Origin: an uncultured Sphingomonadales bacterium
Lineage (GTDB): Bacteria; Pseudomonadota; Alphaproteobacteria; Sphingomonadales; Sphingomonadaceae
DNA: 64,000 nucleotides
Reading direction: 5' to 3'
NCBI GenBank assembly: GCA_903821605.1
Contig: CAIJLZ010000007.1
Coordinates: 1 to 64,000 of the forward strand
Part shown: one piece after another, positions 17,105 to 27,167 of the stretch
Layout of the letters: each line of letters opens with the position of its first letter
How positions within the stretch are numbered: the stretch's first letter is position 1
Notes under the pieces: model-generated
Databases searched by the model: none
What the model was told of the DNA's origin: nothing
The model's input: the letters and a program-made list of their open reading frames with translations, nothing else
Program-made: the position numbers and the translations under genes

Positions 17105-17550
17105 GCGACCTGCACTTCACGCGCAACCCGCAGGTTGATCGTTGGCAAGAAGCCCACGCCGCCATGGTTGGAGCTGAACTGATCCGTCAGGCGGATCGAA
17201 AGGATGGTTGAACGCTGCTCCCCCGTGTTGCAGGCCGCGCTGGTCGGTTGGATCGCCCCGCTATTGCAGCGGATGCCGAGCGACAGGGTGACGCGTTCTT
17301 CCGGCACATCCGCCAGCCGCGCGCCAACCACGCGAAAATCCGATAAATTACCGTCCGTCGGGACAGATGCTGCGGCGATGTTCGCCAATTGGGCGGTTGC
17401 TTCCTGCAATTCCAACTGGCGCTGGACCAACAGGCTGGCATCGACCATGCCGAGCAGCATCGTCGCCAAGACCGGCGCCACCAACGCCAGTTCCACCACC
17501 GATACGCCGCATCGGTCGCGGCCGAGTTGTTGAAAAAATCTGTGCCTCAT
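17101..17550 (-). CDS. TadE/TadF-like minor pilin
   Basis: A 149-residue protein: basic leader ending GRDRCGVS, then VVELALVAPVLATMLLGMVDASLL, the prepilin-like helix with conserved Glu. The C-terminal domain contains a Cys pair (GIRCNSGAIQPTSAACN) that could form a disulfide outside the membrane. It is immediately adjacent to the TadG-like gene and coupled to the next TadE, forming a three-gene unit. Confidence 0.84.
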   Translation of the reverse strand: MRHRFFQQLGRDRCGVSVVELALVAPVLATMLLGMVDASLLVQRQLELQEATAQLANIAAASVPTDGNLSDFRVVGARLADVPEERVTLSLGIRCNSGAIQPTSAACNTGEQRSTILSIRLTDQFSSNHGGVGFLPTINLRVAREVQVA

Positions 17551-18816
17551 TCAGGCGACCAATCGCACATAGCCGGTTTGGCTACCGACACTGCCCTGCA
17601 GATTCTGGCCGGTCGGACAGAAATTATTCATGGAGGTCGTGCCGCCGATATTGAGCATATCGGCCACCATCATCAGGCACTGGCTTGTCGGCTTGGCGGT
17701 TCCGTTGAAGTTGAGGGTCGTCTTCGGCATGTAGATCGCGCCATTCAGCACGGTGGCCGAATTGCCGTTGATCCTTGAACTGTTTTCGCGGCCGGCATTG
17801 CTCGTCTTATCCTCGAAGACCAGCATGCCGGCGAGGCGGGGGTCGGCAATCCCCATGCCGGGCAACTGGGCCGCCGTGGGGGCGGTGAGCGTTACCGCCG
17901 CGCCACCATTAATGTCGAGGGTCGCCCCATTTTTGAGGACAAAGGTGACGCCGGAACCCGTCACAATGTCCTGCGAACGGACCGAAAAAATACCGCCATC
18001 AATGACATAGACACCGGCCGCAAAAGTCGTATTGCACTTTGTGGCGATGCCGGAATAGGTTCCCGGCTGCAAGGAGGCGCTCGCCCTTGGGCCGGTGCCC
18101 GTGCATTTATAGGTCTGCGGTGTCGGATTGGTCGGCGGTGTCAGCCCGGCAAAGGGATCGCTGAGACCTCCCACATTTTCTGCCACGATCGCATCACCAA
18201 AGTCGGCCGACCCGCCGGTGTCGATTCCGCCTGCCGCAATGATTGATGTCGCCGTGATATCGGCCGTGCCGGAAATCACGATCGCGCTATCCGATGTCGA
18301 CAGCGCGGCCATGCCGCAGCCCAAGTTCAGCGTCGCGTTACCGATCACCTTGATCGTGCCGTCCTCGGTAAGGTTGGTCGCCACCATGCAGCTATTCCAA
18401 TCCGCGCCGTTGCGGAACGCTGCCTGCGCCGCCACCCGCACGGTCACGGCCTGACGGATGAACAGGCTGGAAAATGGCAGGGCCTTTGTGCCCTGCAAGC
18501 GCACGATCACCGCATTATTGGTGCCGGTACCAAAATTGGAGAGCAGGCTTGATGTGACGGTCGCGAAGTTGACCACTTCCCGATTGGACTGGAACTGGGC
18601 GGTCACCCGCGATTGCCAGTCCTTATCCTGTGACAGCGCATAGGCCCCGGCGAGCGCGGCCTGATCCGCTGCAAACTGCATTTCACGTCGCCAATAATAC
18701 CATTGCGCCGTATCAACACCCAAACCGGCGGCGCCGACCAGCAGCGGGAGCGCCAAGCCGGTCAGTGGCAGCACATTGCCGCGCTTGCATTTCAGGAGTC
18801 GTTTGAGCAGCTTCAT
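17551..18816 (-). CDS. TadG-like pilus assembly protein
   Basis: A 421-residue protein. The N-terminus is KCKRGNVLPLTGLALPLL, the Tad/pilus assembly hydrophobic helix, followed by DTAQWYYWRREMQFAADQAALAG, typical of TadG-like proteins. The remainder is an exported domain rich in Gly/Ala/Thr with repeated beta-strand-like stretches (GTIKVIGNATLNLGC, GSADFGDAIV), which could form a beta-helix. The start is taken as ATG 18816 with AAAGG upstream; a GTG six bases earlier is possible. It leads a unit with two TadE-like genes. Confidence 0.78.
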   Translation of the reverse strand: MKLLKRLLKCKRGNVLPLTGLALPLLVGAAGLGVDTAQWYYWRREMQFAADQAALAGAYALSQDKDWQSRVTAQFQSNREVVNFATVTSSLLSNFGTGTNNAVIVRLQGTKALPFSSLFIRQAVTVRVAAQAAFRNGADWNSCMVATNLTEDGTIKVIGNATLNLGCGMAALSTSDSAIVISGTADITATSIIAAGGIDTGGSADFGDAIVAENVGGLSDPFAGLTPPTNPTPQTYKCTGTGPRASASLQPGTYSGIATKCNTTFAAGVYVIDGGIFSVRSQDIVTGSGVTFVLKNGATLDINGGAAVTLTAPTAAQLPGMGIADPRLAGMLVFEDKTSNAGRENSSRINGNSATVLNGAIYMPKTTLNFNGTAKPTSQCLMMVADMLNIGGTTSMNNFCPTGQNLQGSVGSQTGYVRLVA

Positions 18817-18965
18817 TCTCACGCGCCTTTGAAGGAGACTTCAACACACGCGAATCGCAACTCGAACAGGCAGAAAACAGGGCACGAACAGGCCCCGGTT
18901 CATTTCTGTTAACCGGTTTGAGTAAACAGCAAGTTAAGCCGCAAGGAACAAGCGGCGCGGCAGGC

Positions 18966-20267
18966 TCAGCGCCCGATGGCCGTATAGGTAAAACCCGCGT
19001 CCTCTATAAGGTCGCGCGGATAGATGTTGCGCAGGTCGACAAGGATCGGCTGGCTGAGCAGCCCCTTCACCCGGTCAAGGTCAAGCGCGCGGAACGCATC
19101 CCATTCCGTGACGATGACCAGTGCATCCGCACCTTCCATCGCCTCATAGGCATTGCCGCAATAGGTGACCTGATCAAGCACGAGCTTCGCCTGCTCCATC
19201 CCTTCCGGATCATGGGCGCGGATCGTGGCACCGGCATCTTGCAGCGTCCGGATCACGGAAATCGCCGGGCTATCGCGCATGTCGTCGGTGTTCGGCTTGA
19301 ACGTCAGGCCCAAAATCGCCACCGTCTTGCCACGCACATCGCCACCCATGGCGGTGATGACCTTGCGGCCCATCGCCCGTTTCCGGTTATCATTGACCGC
19401 GACCACCGCCTCAACGATGCGCTGCGGGGCCTCATAATCCTGCGCGGTCTTGAGCAGCGCCAGCGTGTCTTTGGGAAAGCAACTGCCGCCATAGCCCGGA
19501 CCGGCGTGGAGAAATTTTGACCCGATACGATTGTCGAGGCCGATGCCGCGCGCCACGTCCTGCACATTTGCGCCGACCTTCTCGCACAGATCGGCGATTT
19601 CGTTGATGAAGGTGATCTTGGTCGCAAGGAACGCATTGCCCGCATATTTGGTCAGTTCGGCCGCCCGACGGCTCATTTCCACCAACGGCGACTTGTTGAG
19701 GTGGAGCGGACGATAAATCGCGCGCATCACGTCCAGCGCGCGCACGTCTTCACCGCCAATCACGATCCGGTCGGGATGCTTGAAATCGTCGATGGCCGCC
19801 CCTTCGCGCAGGAATTCCGGGTTGGACACGACGGCGAAATCGGCATCCGGATTGGCTTCACGCACGATCCGTTCGACCGCATCGCCGGTGCCGACCGGAA
19901 CGGTCGACTTGTTGACGATGACGGTAAAGCCGGTAAGCGCGCGACCCACGTCGGCGGCGGCTGCATGAACATAGCTCAGATCGGCATGGCCATCGCCGCG
20001 CCGCGAGGGGGTGCCAACGGCGATGAACACCGCATCCGCCTCTCGCACCGCTTGCGGCAGGTCGATGGTGAAGCGCAGTCGACCGGCGGCGACATTATTC
20101 GCCACCAACTGATCAAGCCCCGGCTCAAAGATCGGCATCCGCCCGGCCAGCAGCGCATCAATCTTGGCCTGATCCTTGTCGACGCAAATGACGTCATGGC
20201 CGAAATCAGCGAAACAGGCGCCGGATACCAAGCCGACATAGCCCGAACCAATCATCGTAATACGCAT
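18966..20267 (-). CDS. ugd: UDP-glucose 6-dehydrogenase
   Basis: A 433-residue NAD-dependent enzyme oxidising UDP-glucose to UDP-glucuronate in the cytosol, for polysaccharide and glycan synthesis. The Rossmann motif is ITMIGSGYVGLVSG at the N-terminus, the catalytic cysteine is in GYGGSCFPKDTLAL, and the second NAD/UDP domain contains KTVAILGLTFKPNTDDMRDSP. The length is normal. The start at 20267 is at the Rossmann strand with GGGAAAAACC upstream. It is monocistronic here; the nearby PrsK/PrsR pair, which controls exopolysaccharide in other bacteria, is a thematic link only. Confidence 0.93.
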   Translation of the reverse strand: MRITMIGSGYVGLVSGACFADFGHDVICVDKDQAKIDALLAGRMPIFEPGLDQLVANNVAAGRLRFTIDLPQAVREADAVFIAVGTPSRRGDGHADLSYVHAAAADVGRALTGFTVIVNKSTVPVGTGDAVERIVREANPDADFAVVSNPEFLREGAAIDDFKHPDRIVIGGEDVRALDVMRAIYRPLHLNKSPLVEMSRRAAELTKYAGNAFLATKITFINEIADLCEKVGANVQDVARGIGLDNRIGSKFLHAGPGYGGSCFPKDTLALLKTAQDYEAPQRIVEAVVAVNDNRKRAMGRKVITAMGGDVRGKTVAILGLTFKPNTDDMRDSPAISVIRTLQDAGATIRAHDPEGMEQAKLVLDQVTYCGNAYEAMEGADALVIVTEWDAFRALDLDRVKGLLSQPILVDLRNIYPRDLIEDAGFTYTAIGR

Positions 20268-20402
20268 GGTTTTTCCCGTTTTTTGAGGCGGTCCGGCGCA
20301 CATCGCCCGCCGGCCATCCTTGTTTCAACCCGCGTTTCATGACAGGCGCATGTCAAGACCACCGGCCACTATGCCCCTCATGCCCAACCGACAGGGGCGC
20401 GA

Positions 20403-21158
20403 TCAATTGACCAGATTGCAGCTTGCCCCCACTGCCCGCAACGCGGTGCAGGTCGCGGCCGCGCCCTCGCCCGCATGGGCCCGCAGACGATAGACGGTGC
20501 CGCCATTGACGGTCGCCGGCACCACATCCTTGGTCATGTCCTTGAGCGGCGGATGACGCCGGGCCAGTGAGTTCCACGCCTTGTCGGCGGCCTCTGACGT
20601 GCTGAACGCGCCCAACTGGATCGTGCCGGTGCTGGTGGCCCCGAGATTCGCCCCCGCAGCACCCGATGCCGCTGTGACTGACCTTGGACGGGGCGATGGC
20701 AATTTGGAGCCAGCCGCCACGCTTGCCGTCACCTTATGGGCCGGGGCCGGGCTGGGCTTGTCAGTGGCGGCAGGATGCTGCTCGGCCGCGATCTGGACCG
20801 GGGCTTCGGGCTGGTTGTCGAGATTGATCGAACCCGCCGCTTCGCCGCCTTCCGAAACATTATAAGCCACGTCGCCGGTGCCTTCGACCTGCATGCCGCC
20901 GGGATGATCCGGGGGCACTTTATAGTCGCCGGGCGGGGCCTTGATGAGTTGGCCATCGCCGCCCGACAAGTCGCTGCGCGCCTTGAACCAGAATATGCCG
21001 CCCGCCGCCGCGCCGACAATCGTCAGTGCCACGAGCAAGCCCAACAACAGGCGCATCGGCGCGATGCCCTCGGGGGCATCCTCATCATCAACCGGTTCGA
21101 GCCATGGCAGTCGATCTTCGTCCTGCGCGGCAGAGCCAGCAAAGGTCCTGTCGGACAT
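20403..21158 (-). CDS. SPOR-domain membrane protein
   Basis: A 251-residue protein: a cytosolic acidic N-terminus, one membrane helix at ~36-58 (MRLLLGLLVALTIVGAAAGG), a Pro/Ala-rich periplasmic linker, and a C-terminal SPOR domain (GTIQLGAFSTSEAADKAWNSL ... VYRLRAHAGEGAAATCTAL). SPOR domains bind denuded peptidoglycan glycans at division sites. The start at 21158 is chosen for GGAG eight bases upstream; a GTG six bases earlier would overlap argS by GTGA. It is probably cotranscribed with argS. Confidence 0.86.
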   Translation of the reverse strand: MSDRTFAGSAAQDEDRLPWLEPVDDEDAPEGIAPMRLLLGLLVALTIVGAAAGGIFWFKARSDLSGGDGQLIKAPPGDYKVPPDHPGGMQVEGTGDVAYNVSEGGEAAGSINLDNQPEAPVQIAAEQHPAATDKPSPAPAHKVTASVAAGSKLPSPRPRSVTAASGAAGANLGATSTGTIQLGAFSTSEAADKAWNSLARRHPPLKDMTKDVVPATVNGGTVYRLRAHAGEGAAATCTALRAVGASCNLVN

Positions 21159-21160
21159 CG

Positions 21161-22891
21161 TCACATCTCCTGTGCGGCCTCGACCCCCATGATCGCCAGC
21201 CCATTGCGAATGATCTGCGCTGTCGCGTCCGCCAAGGCAAGCCGCGCCTTGGTGGTCTCGACATCGCCAGCCAGCAGGTAACGCCGGTCTGGCCGATCAT
21301 TACCCAAATTCCAATGCGCATGGAAGGCGCTCGCCAGATCATAGAGATAGAAGGCAACGCGGTGCGGTTCCTGACTGGCTGCCGCCGCCTCGATCATACG
21401 CGGGAATTGGGCCAGCATGCGGACCAGTTGCAGGTCTTCGGCATCAAGCTTGCCAAAATCTGCCGCGCCCTCGACCGTCATGCCTTCTGCCGCGGCCTTG
21501 CGCTTCAACGACGCAATGCGGGCATGGGCATATTGCACATAGAAGACCGGATTATCCTTTGACGCTTCCACCACCTTGGCAAAGTCGAAATCCATCTGCG
21601 CGTCCGACTTGCGGGTCAGCATGGTGAAGCGCACGACATCTTTGCCGACTTCGCGCACGACATCGGCAAGCGTCACGAAATTCCCGGCGCGCTTCGACAT
21701 TTTGACCGGCTCGCCGTCGCGCAATAGCCGCACCATCTGCACCAGCTTGACTTCAAGCGGCACGCGCCCTTCGGTCAGCGCCGCGACCGCCGCCTTGATC
21801 CGCGCCACGGTCCCGGCATGGTCCGCGCCCCAGATGTCGATCAACAGATCGGCCGTTTGCGCCTTCTGATAATGATAGGCCATGTCTGCGCCGAAATAGG
21901 TCCAGGCGCCATTCGACTTTTTGATCGGGCGATCCTGATCATCGCCGAATTTGGTCGAGCGGAACAGCGGCAGTTCGACCGGTTCCCAATCGTCCGATGT
22001 TTCGCCCTTGGGCGCTTCCAGCACGCCGTCATAAACAAGATCATGGGCGCGCAGCCATGCTTCGGCGGCTTCCGGCTTTTCTTCCTGCTGAACGGTGGCT
22101 TCCGAGGTGAACACATCGTGATGAATGCCCAGCAGGGCAAGATCGGCGCGGATCATGTCCATCATCATTGCGACCGCCGTCTGGCGGAACAGGATCAGCC
22201 ATGCACTCTCGGGCTGGCCGACAAATTTCGTGCCATGTGCGGCAGCCAGTTTCTGGCCGACCGGGACGAGATAATCGCCGGGATACAGACCTTCCGGAAT
22301 GTCGCCAACAGCCTCGCCCAGCGCTTCGCGATAGCGCAAATGCACCGACCGGGCGAGGACATCGACCTGCCCGCCCGCATCATTGACATAATATTCGCGC
22401 GTTACCTTAAAGCCGGCATAGCCCAGCAAGGTGGCGAGCGCATCGCCCACGACCGCACCGCGGCAATGCCCCATGTGCATCGGGCCGGTCGGGTTGGCGG
22501 AGACATATTCGACATTGGCACGCTTGCCTGCGCCCAGATCGGACCGACCATAATGATCGGCAAGGTCATGCACGAGCGCGAGTTCGGCGCGCCAGACATC
22601 ATCGGCCAAGCGCCAGTTGATGAAGCCCGGCCCGGCAATTTCGACCGAAACGACGCCATCGAGCGCCTCCAGCTTCGGCCCGATCAACCCGGCAAGGGCG
22701 CGCGGATTGGTGCCCGCATTCTTGGCCAGCACCATCGCGGCGTTGGTCGCCATATCGCCATGCGAGGCATCGCGCGGCGGCTCGACCGTGATCGCGCTGC
22801 GCTTGAGGCCGGTCGGCAACGCGCCTTCGGCTTCAAGCTGGTCCAGCACCGCGTCGAGATGTGCGGCAAAACGGGCAAAAAGGGTGTTCAC
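21161..22891 (-). CDS. argS: arginyl-tRNA synthetase
   Basis: A 576-residue class I aminoacyl-tRNA synthetase charging tRNA-Arg in the cytosol. The HIGH equivalent is in ANPTGPMHMGHCRGAV and the KMSKS-like motif in VKMSKRAGNF. The N-terminal additional domain and the C-terminal anticodon-binding helical domain (DALR-type: AFYLYDLASAFHAHW) are present. It starts with GTG at 22891 after GGAAAGAACCTGCC. The SPOR-domain gene follows with overlapping ends, an arrangement common in alphaproteobacteria. Confidence 0.95.
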   Translation of the reverse strand: MNTLFARFAAHLDAVLDQLEAEGALPTGLKRSAITVEPPRDASHGDMATNAAMVLAKNAGTNPRALAGLIGPKLEALDGVVSVEIAGPGFINWRLADDVWRAELALVHDLADHYGRSDLGAGKRANVEYVSANPTGPMHMGHCRGAVVGDALATLLGYAGFKVTREYYVNDAGGQVDVLARSVHLRYREALGEAVGDIPEGLYPGDYLVPVGQKLAAAHGTKFVGQPESAWLILFRQTAVAMMMDMIRADLALLGIHHDVFTSEATVQQEEKPEAAEAWLRAHDLVYDGVLEAPKGETSDDWEPVELPLFRSTKFGDDQDRPIKKSNGAWTYFGADMAYHYQKAQTADLLIDIWGADHAGTVARIKAAVAALTEGRVPLEVKLVQMVRLLRDGEPVKMSKRAGNFVTLADVVREVGKDVVRFTMLTRKSDAQMDFDFAKVVEASKDNPVFYVQYAHARIASLKRKAAAEGMTVEGAADFGKLDAEDLQLVRMLAQFPRMIEAAAASQEPHRVAFYLYDLASAFHAHWNLGNDRPDRRYLLAGDVETTKARLALADATAQIIRNGLAIMGVEAAQEM

Positions 22892-23033
22892 GGCAGGTTC
22901 TTTCCAGTCGTCGGCTGCATGCAGCCATTACAGGCCCCGGCCCATAGCGGAAAGCGTGGGAAAAGGGAAAGGGGGATGGGTCCATGATGGAAATCCATCC
23001 CATCGATCGGCAAGGCTGCCCGGCCGGGCGGCG

Positions 23034-24890
23034 TCAGCCCTTTTTCGGGGTGTCGGTGTCAAACAGGCTGGCAAGTTGCTCCACCATCGTGCCGCCCAAT
23101 TGTTCGGCGTCCATGATGGTGACGGCGCGCTGATAATAACGGGTCACATCATGGCCGATGCCGATGGCGCAAAGCTCTACCGGGGAACGCGTTTCGATCC
23201 AGGCGATAATCTGGCGCAGATGGCGTTCGAGATAAGCGCCGTTATTGACCGAGAGCGTCGAATCATCGACCGGCGCGCCATCCGAAATCACCATCAGAAT
23301 CTTGCGCTCTTCGCGCCGGGCAATGATGCGGTTATGCGCCCAGAGCAGCGCCTCGCCGTCGATATTTTCCTTGAGCAGCCCCTCGCGCATCATCAGGCCC
23401 AGCGAGCTGCGCGCCCGGCGCCAAGGTTCATCCGCCTGTTTATAGACGATGTGGCGCAGGTCGTTGAGCCGGCCCGGATTGGTCGGACGATTGGCGGCCA
23501 GCCATGACTCGCGGCTCTGCCCGCCCTTCCACGCGCGGGTGGTGAAGCCGAGAATTTCGGTTTTGACGCCGCAGCGTTCCAGTGTGCGGGCAAGAATGTC
23601 GGCGCTGATCGCGGCAATCGAAATCGGGCGGCCGCGCATCGAACCGGAATTGTCGATCAACAGCGTCACGATGGTGTCGCGGAAATTGGTGTCTTGCTCG
23701 ACCTTATAGCTCAGCGAATGGCCGGGGCTGACCACGACGCGGGCAAGTCGCGCCGCATCGAGAATCCCTTCTTCCTGATCAAAGTCCCAACTGCGCGACT
23801 GTTGCGCCATCAGGCGGCGTTGCAGCCGGTTCGCCAGCTTGGTCACCGCGCCTTGCAAATGCACCAGTTGTTGGTCGAGATAAGCGCGTAGCCGGGTCAA
23901 TTCCTCGGCATCGCACAAATCGGTCGCGGCGATTTCCTCGTCGAACTTGGTGGTAAATGCGGTGTAATCAAACTGCGGCGGCAGGTCTGACATCGGGCGG
24001 TTCGGGCGGACCGGCATCATGCCTTCTTCGCCATCGTCGCCGGAATCGGTGTCCATGTCGTCGGACATCTCGTCGTCGCGCTGTTCGAACTCGCCTTCGT
24101 CGCCTTCGCCGTCGACCTGATCGGCGCGCATTTCCATCTGGCCGTCGGACTTGCCCGCGTCGTCTTCGCTCTCGCTGTTTTCGTCGCCTTCCGAGTCCTC
24201 GTCGCCGCCTTGCTGTTCCTCGTCGTCGGTCTGTTCGGGCTGATCGGTCGGGGCTTGGGTCAGATCGAGATCTTGCAGCAACTTGCTGGCGAGCCGGGCG
24301 AAGGCCGCCTGATCATCCAGCGCAACGCCCAGCCCATCCAAATCACTGCCCGCCTTTTGTTCGATCCAGTCGCGGACGAGGGCAAGGCCGGGTGCGGCGA
24401 TGGCGGGCGGGGCGTCGCCGGTCAGGCGTTCGCGCACGATCAGGCCGACGGCGGTCGACAATGGCACATCCTCGGCGCGCTGGGCGCGGGTTAATGGGTC
24501 GGACCGCAGCCGCACTTCAAGCGCATGGCCGAGATTCGCTCGCACCCCGGCCATGTCACGGGAACCAAGCGCTTCGACTCGGGCGGTTTCGACCGCATCG
24601 AACACGGCGCGCGCAATCGGGTCGCTTGGCGCGGTGCGCAGGTGCAAGTTATTGTCATGATGGCGGCGTTGCAGCGCCATCGCATCGGCAAAACCACGGG
24701 CTTCGGCCACTTGTTCGGGCGGCAGCGAGCGGGCGGGCAATGGCACGCGCACCATCTGCCCCGATTGATGCGGGGCGTCCGCCGTAAAGGCGACTTCCAG
24801 TTCGGATTCATGCGCAATCGCCCGGGTGGCCCCGGTCAGTGCGGCTTTGAAGCGATCGAGCGGCGAGGTGTCGGCCATGCGGTTCGCCAT
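23034..24890 (-). CDS. cobT: cobaltochelatase subunit CobT
   Basis: A 618-residue subunit of the aerobic ATP-dependent cobaltochelatase (CobN-CobS-CobT), which inserts Co2+ into hydrogenobyrinate a,c-diamide in vitamin B12 synthesis. It has an N-terminal CobT domain (~1-270), a strongly acidic Asp/Glu/Gln-rich middle (~275-355), and a C-terminal von Willebrand A domain with MIDAS motif [11 protein letters not shown]. The start at 24890 follows AAAGGGTCTTT; the open frame upstream overlaps the divergent histidine-kinase gene and is not coding. CobS and CobN are not in this window. Confidence 0.93.
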   Translation of the reverse strand: MANRMADTSPLDRFKAALTGATRAIAHESELEVAFTADAPHQSGQMVRVPLPARSLPPEQVAEARGFADAMALQRRHHDNNLHLRTAPSDPIARAVFDAVETARVEALGSRDMAGVRANLGHALEVRLRSDPLTRAQRAEDVPLSTAVGLIVRERLTGDAPPAIAAPGLALVRDWIEQKAGSDLDGLGVALDDQAAFARLASKLLQDLDLTQAPTDQPEQTDDEEQQGGDEDSEGDENSESEDDAGKSDGQMEMRADQVDGEGDEGEFEQRDDEMSDDMDTDSGDDGEEGMMPVRPNRPMSDLPPQFDYTAFTTKFDEEIAATDLCDAEELTRLRAYLDQQLVHLQGAVTKLANRLQRRLMAQQSRSWDFDQEEGILDAARLARVVVSPGHSLSYKVEQDTNFRDTIVTLLIDNSGSMRGRPISIAAISADILARTLERCGVKTEILGFTTRAWKGGQSRESWLAANRPTNPGRLNDLRHIVYKQADEPWRRARSSLGLMMREGLLKENIDGEALLWAHNRIIARREERKILMVISDGAPVDDSTLSVNNGAYLERHLRQIIAWIETRSPVELCAIGIGHDVTRYYQRAVTIMDAEQLGGTMVEQLASLFDTDTPKKG

Positions 24891-25061
24891 AAAGACCCTT
24901 TCGCCTTTGGCCAAGCACGCAAGTGCCAGTTTTGCGGTGATGCCAATAGTTGGCCATGAAAAATGCCGGCGCATCCCCCATTCGCGGCGGCTTAATGAAA
25001 AATTTGTAAATTTTTGCGACAGGGGGTGTGTCGGAATTTTTAACGCAGGAGAAACACCCCG

Positions 25062-27167
25062 TTGGGCATCGCGGCCTTCATTAGCCTGTGGAGCCATGCC
25101 ATGGCTTCCGCCGCCTTTGCCGCGCTGTCGCTGTGGCAGGCGCGCCGCGCCGCGATAGAGTCGCGGGGTCACATGCTGGCGCTTGCCTTTGCGCTGACAT
25201 CGCTCTGGGCGCTGGCGGTATCGGTTGCGGGGCCGCTTTCGGCCTTTGCTGCGGGGATGGAGTCCGCGCGCAATATCGGCTGGCTGGGGTTCATGCTGAT
25301 CTTGTTCCTCGGTGGGCATCATGGCCCGCAGCGCCGACCGGTGATGATGCTATATGCGGTGCTGGCGCTGGTGACGGCATCGGCCGCACCGTTGATCATC
25401 ATGGCGCTGCGCGACTATGGCGACGGGCAATTGGTCGATGCGCTATTCTATACCGCGATGACGCTGCGCATGACCTTCGCGGTTGGCGGCTTGTTGCTGG
25501 TGCACAATCTTTATGGCGCGACATCACCCGATGGGCGGCGCTGGCTGGTGCTGCCGGCGGTCGCGTTGGCGGCGATGTGGACCTATGATCTCAACCTCTA
25601 CATCACAGGCTATCTCAACCATGACCTGTCGCCGCTACTGCTGGCGCTGCGCGGTACGATCATGGTGATGCTGGTGCCGCTGTTCGTGCTGGCGTCGCGC
25701 CGTATTGGCGCGGGCCGGTTGCAGTTGTCGCGGCGCTTGACCTTTCAATCGCTGTCGCTGGTCGCGGTCGGTTTCTACCTTGCCTGCATGGTCGTTGCGA
25801 CCCGGGCGATTGAGGCGGTTGGCGGGTCTTATGCCGAAATGGCGGTGGTGGCCGTGGTGTTTGGCATGTCGATGGGGGCGATGCTGCTGCTGCCGTCGCA
25901 TCGGGTGCGGGCATGGCTTAAGGTAAAAATCGCCAAGCATTTTTTCCAACACCGTTACGATTATCGCGAACAATGGCTGCGGTTCAATCACATCCTGTCG
26001 CGCACCGGCGGGGCGCAGGAGCCGATTGCCGGGCGCGTGTTGGAGGCAATTGCCGGCATCACCGATTCGCCGGGCGGTGCGTTGTTCGTCCCGGATGAGG
26101 CCGGTCGCCTGAAACCGGCGGCGCGCCGCCATTGGCCCAGCTCGATGGCGGAAGATTATGGCGATGCGCAGGCGCTGGTCGCATGGCTGGAACAGACCGG
26201 GCGGGTGATCGAGTTTGGCGCGGTGCGTGCCGGCGAAGGCGGCGATATCGGCGAGGATGGCGACGCGCTGGCGCTGCCGCCCGCGTTGATCGACGAGCCA
26301 TTGGCTTGGGCGGGGGTGCCGCTGATCCATGGCGAGCGCCTGTTCGGGCTGGTGGTGTTGCAACCACCGGCGATTGAACGCGCGCTGGATTGGGAAGATT
26401 TCGACCTACTCAAGGTCGTCGGTCGCGAGGCGGCGAGCTATCTTGCCGAGGCGCAGGGCCAGGCGGCGCTGTCTGATGCGCGGCGGTTCGACGAGTTCAA
26501 TCGGCGTTTCGCGTTCATCATGCATGATATCAAGAATCTCGTCAGCCAGCTCAGCCTTGTCGCCCGCAATGCCGAACGCCACGCCGATAATCCCGCCTTT
26601 CGCGCCGATATGGTGATGACGCTGCGGTCGTCGGTCGATAAGATGAACGACCTGCTGGCCCGGCTTGCACAGCACCATCAACCGCGTGCCGATGAACCCC
26701 GGGCGATGCCGCTCAAAAGCCTGATCGAAGACATGTTGCGGCCGCGCATGGCGGTGGCGCCGGTGCGATTGGGGGCGATGGCGGACCTTGATGGACTGGT
26801 CGATCCGCCCCGGCTGGAACAGGCGCTGCTGCATCTCGTGCAAAATGCGCTCGATGCCAGCCCGGCGGGTGTGCCGGTCGAAATTAGCCTTGGGGCCGAG
26901 GGTGGCATGGCGCGGATCGAAATTCGCGACCGGGGTGCGGGCATGACGCCTGATTTCATCCAGAACCAACTGTACCGCCCATTTCATTCGACCAAGGCAG
27001 ATGGCTTCGGCATCGGGGCCTATGAGGCGCGCAGTTTGGTGCAGGCGATGGGCGGGCGGATCGAGCTGGTCAGCCAGCTTGGCGAGGGGAGCTGCTTCGC
27101 GATCCTGTTGCCGCTGGCGCGACTGGCCGGGGCGCATATTGCTTTAGATACGGAAAAGGTAGGCTGA
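25062..27167 (+). CDS. prsK: PEP-CTERM system histidine kinase PrsK
   Basis: A 701-residue membrane sensor kinase. About eight hydrophobic helices fill residues ~1-290; a GAF-like domain (~300-470) precedes the dimerisation/phosphoacceptor segment [18 protein letters not shown], with the phospho-His at H488. The ATPase domain shows [13 protein letters not shown] (N box), RDRGAGM and [11 protein letters not shown]. This architecture and the downstream NtrC-like partner fit PrsK of the PEP-CTERM/exosortase regulatory pair. The start codon is TTG, 10 bases after AGGAG. The stop overlaps the regulator start by one base (TGATG). No exosortase or PEP-CTERM substrate gene is visible here. Confidence 0.85.
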   Translation: MGIAAFISLWSHAMASAAFAALSLWQARRAAIESRGHMLALAFALTSLWALAVSVAGPLSAFAAGMESARNIGWLGFMLILFLGGHHGPQRRPVMMLYAVLALVTASAAPLIIMALRDYGDGQLVDALFYTAMTLRMTFAVGGLLLVHNLYGATSPDGRRWLVLPAVALAAMWTYDLNLYITGYLNHDLSPLLLALRGTIMVMLVPLFVLASRRIGAGRLQLSRRLTFQSLSLVAVGFYLACMVVATRAIEAVGGSYAEMAVVAVVFGMSMGAMLLLPSHRVRAWLKVKIAKHFFQHRYDYREQWLRFNHILSRTGGAQEPIAGRVLEAIAGITDSPGGALFVPDEAGRLKPAARRHWPSSMAEDYGDAQALVAWLEQTGRVIEFGAVRAGEGGDIGEDGDALALPPALIDEPLAWAGVPLIHGERLFGLVVLQPPAIERALDWEDFDLLKVVGREAASYLAEAQGQAALSDARRFDEFNRRFAFIMHDIKNLVSQLSLVARNAERHADNPAFRADMVMTLRSSVDKMNDLLARLAQHHQPRADEPRAMPLKSLIEDMLRPRMAVAPVRLGAMADLDGLVDPPRLEQALLHLVQNALDASPAGVPVEISLGAEGGMARIEIRDRGAGMTPDFIQNQLYRPFHSTKADGFGIGAYEARSLVQAMGGRIELVSQLGEGSCFAILLPLARLAGAHIALDTEKVG

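Noticed and set aside
24891-25322. Extension of the cobT frame upstream to 25322.
   Set aside because: It overlaps the divergent prsK start and is basic, low-complexity sequence; the ribosome site and family length support 24890.
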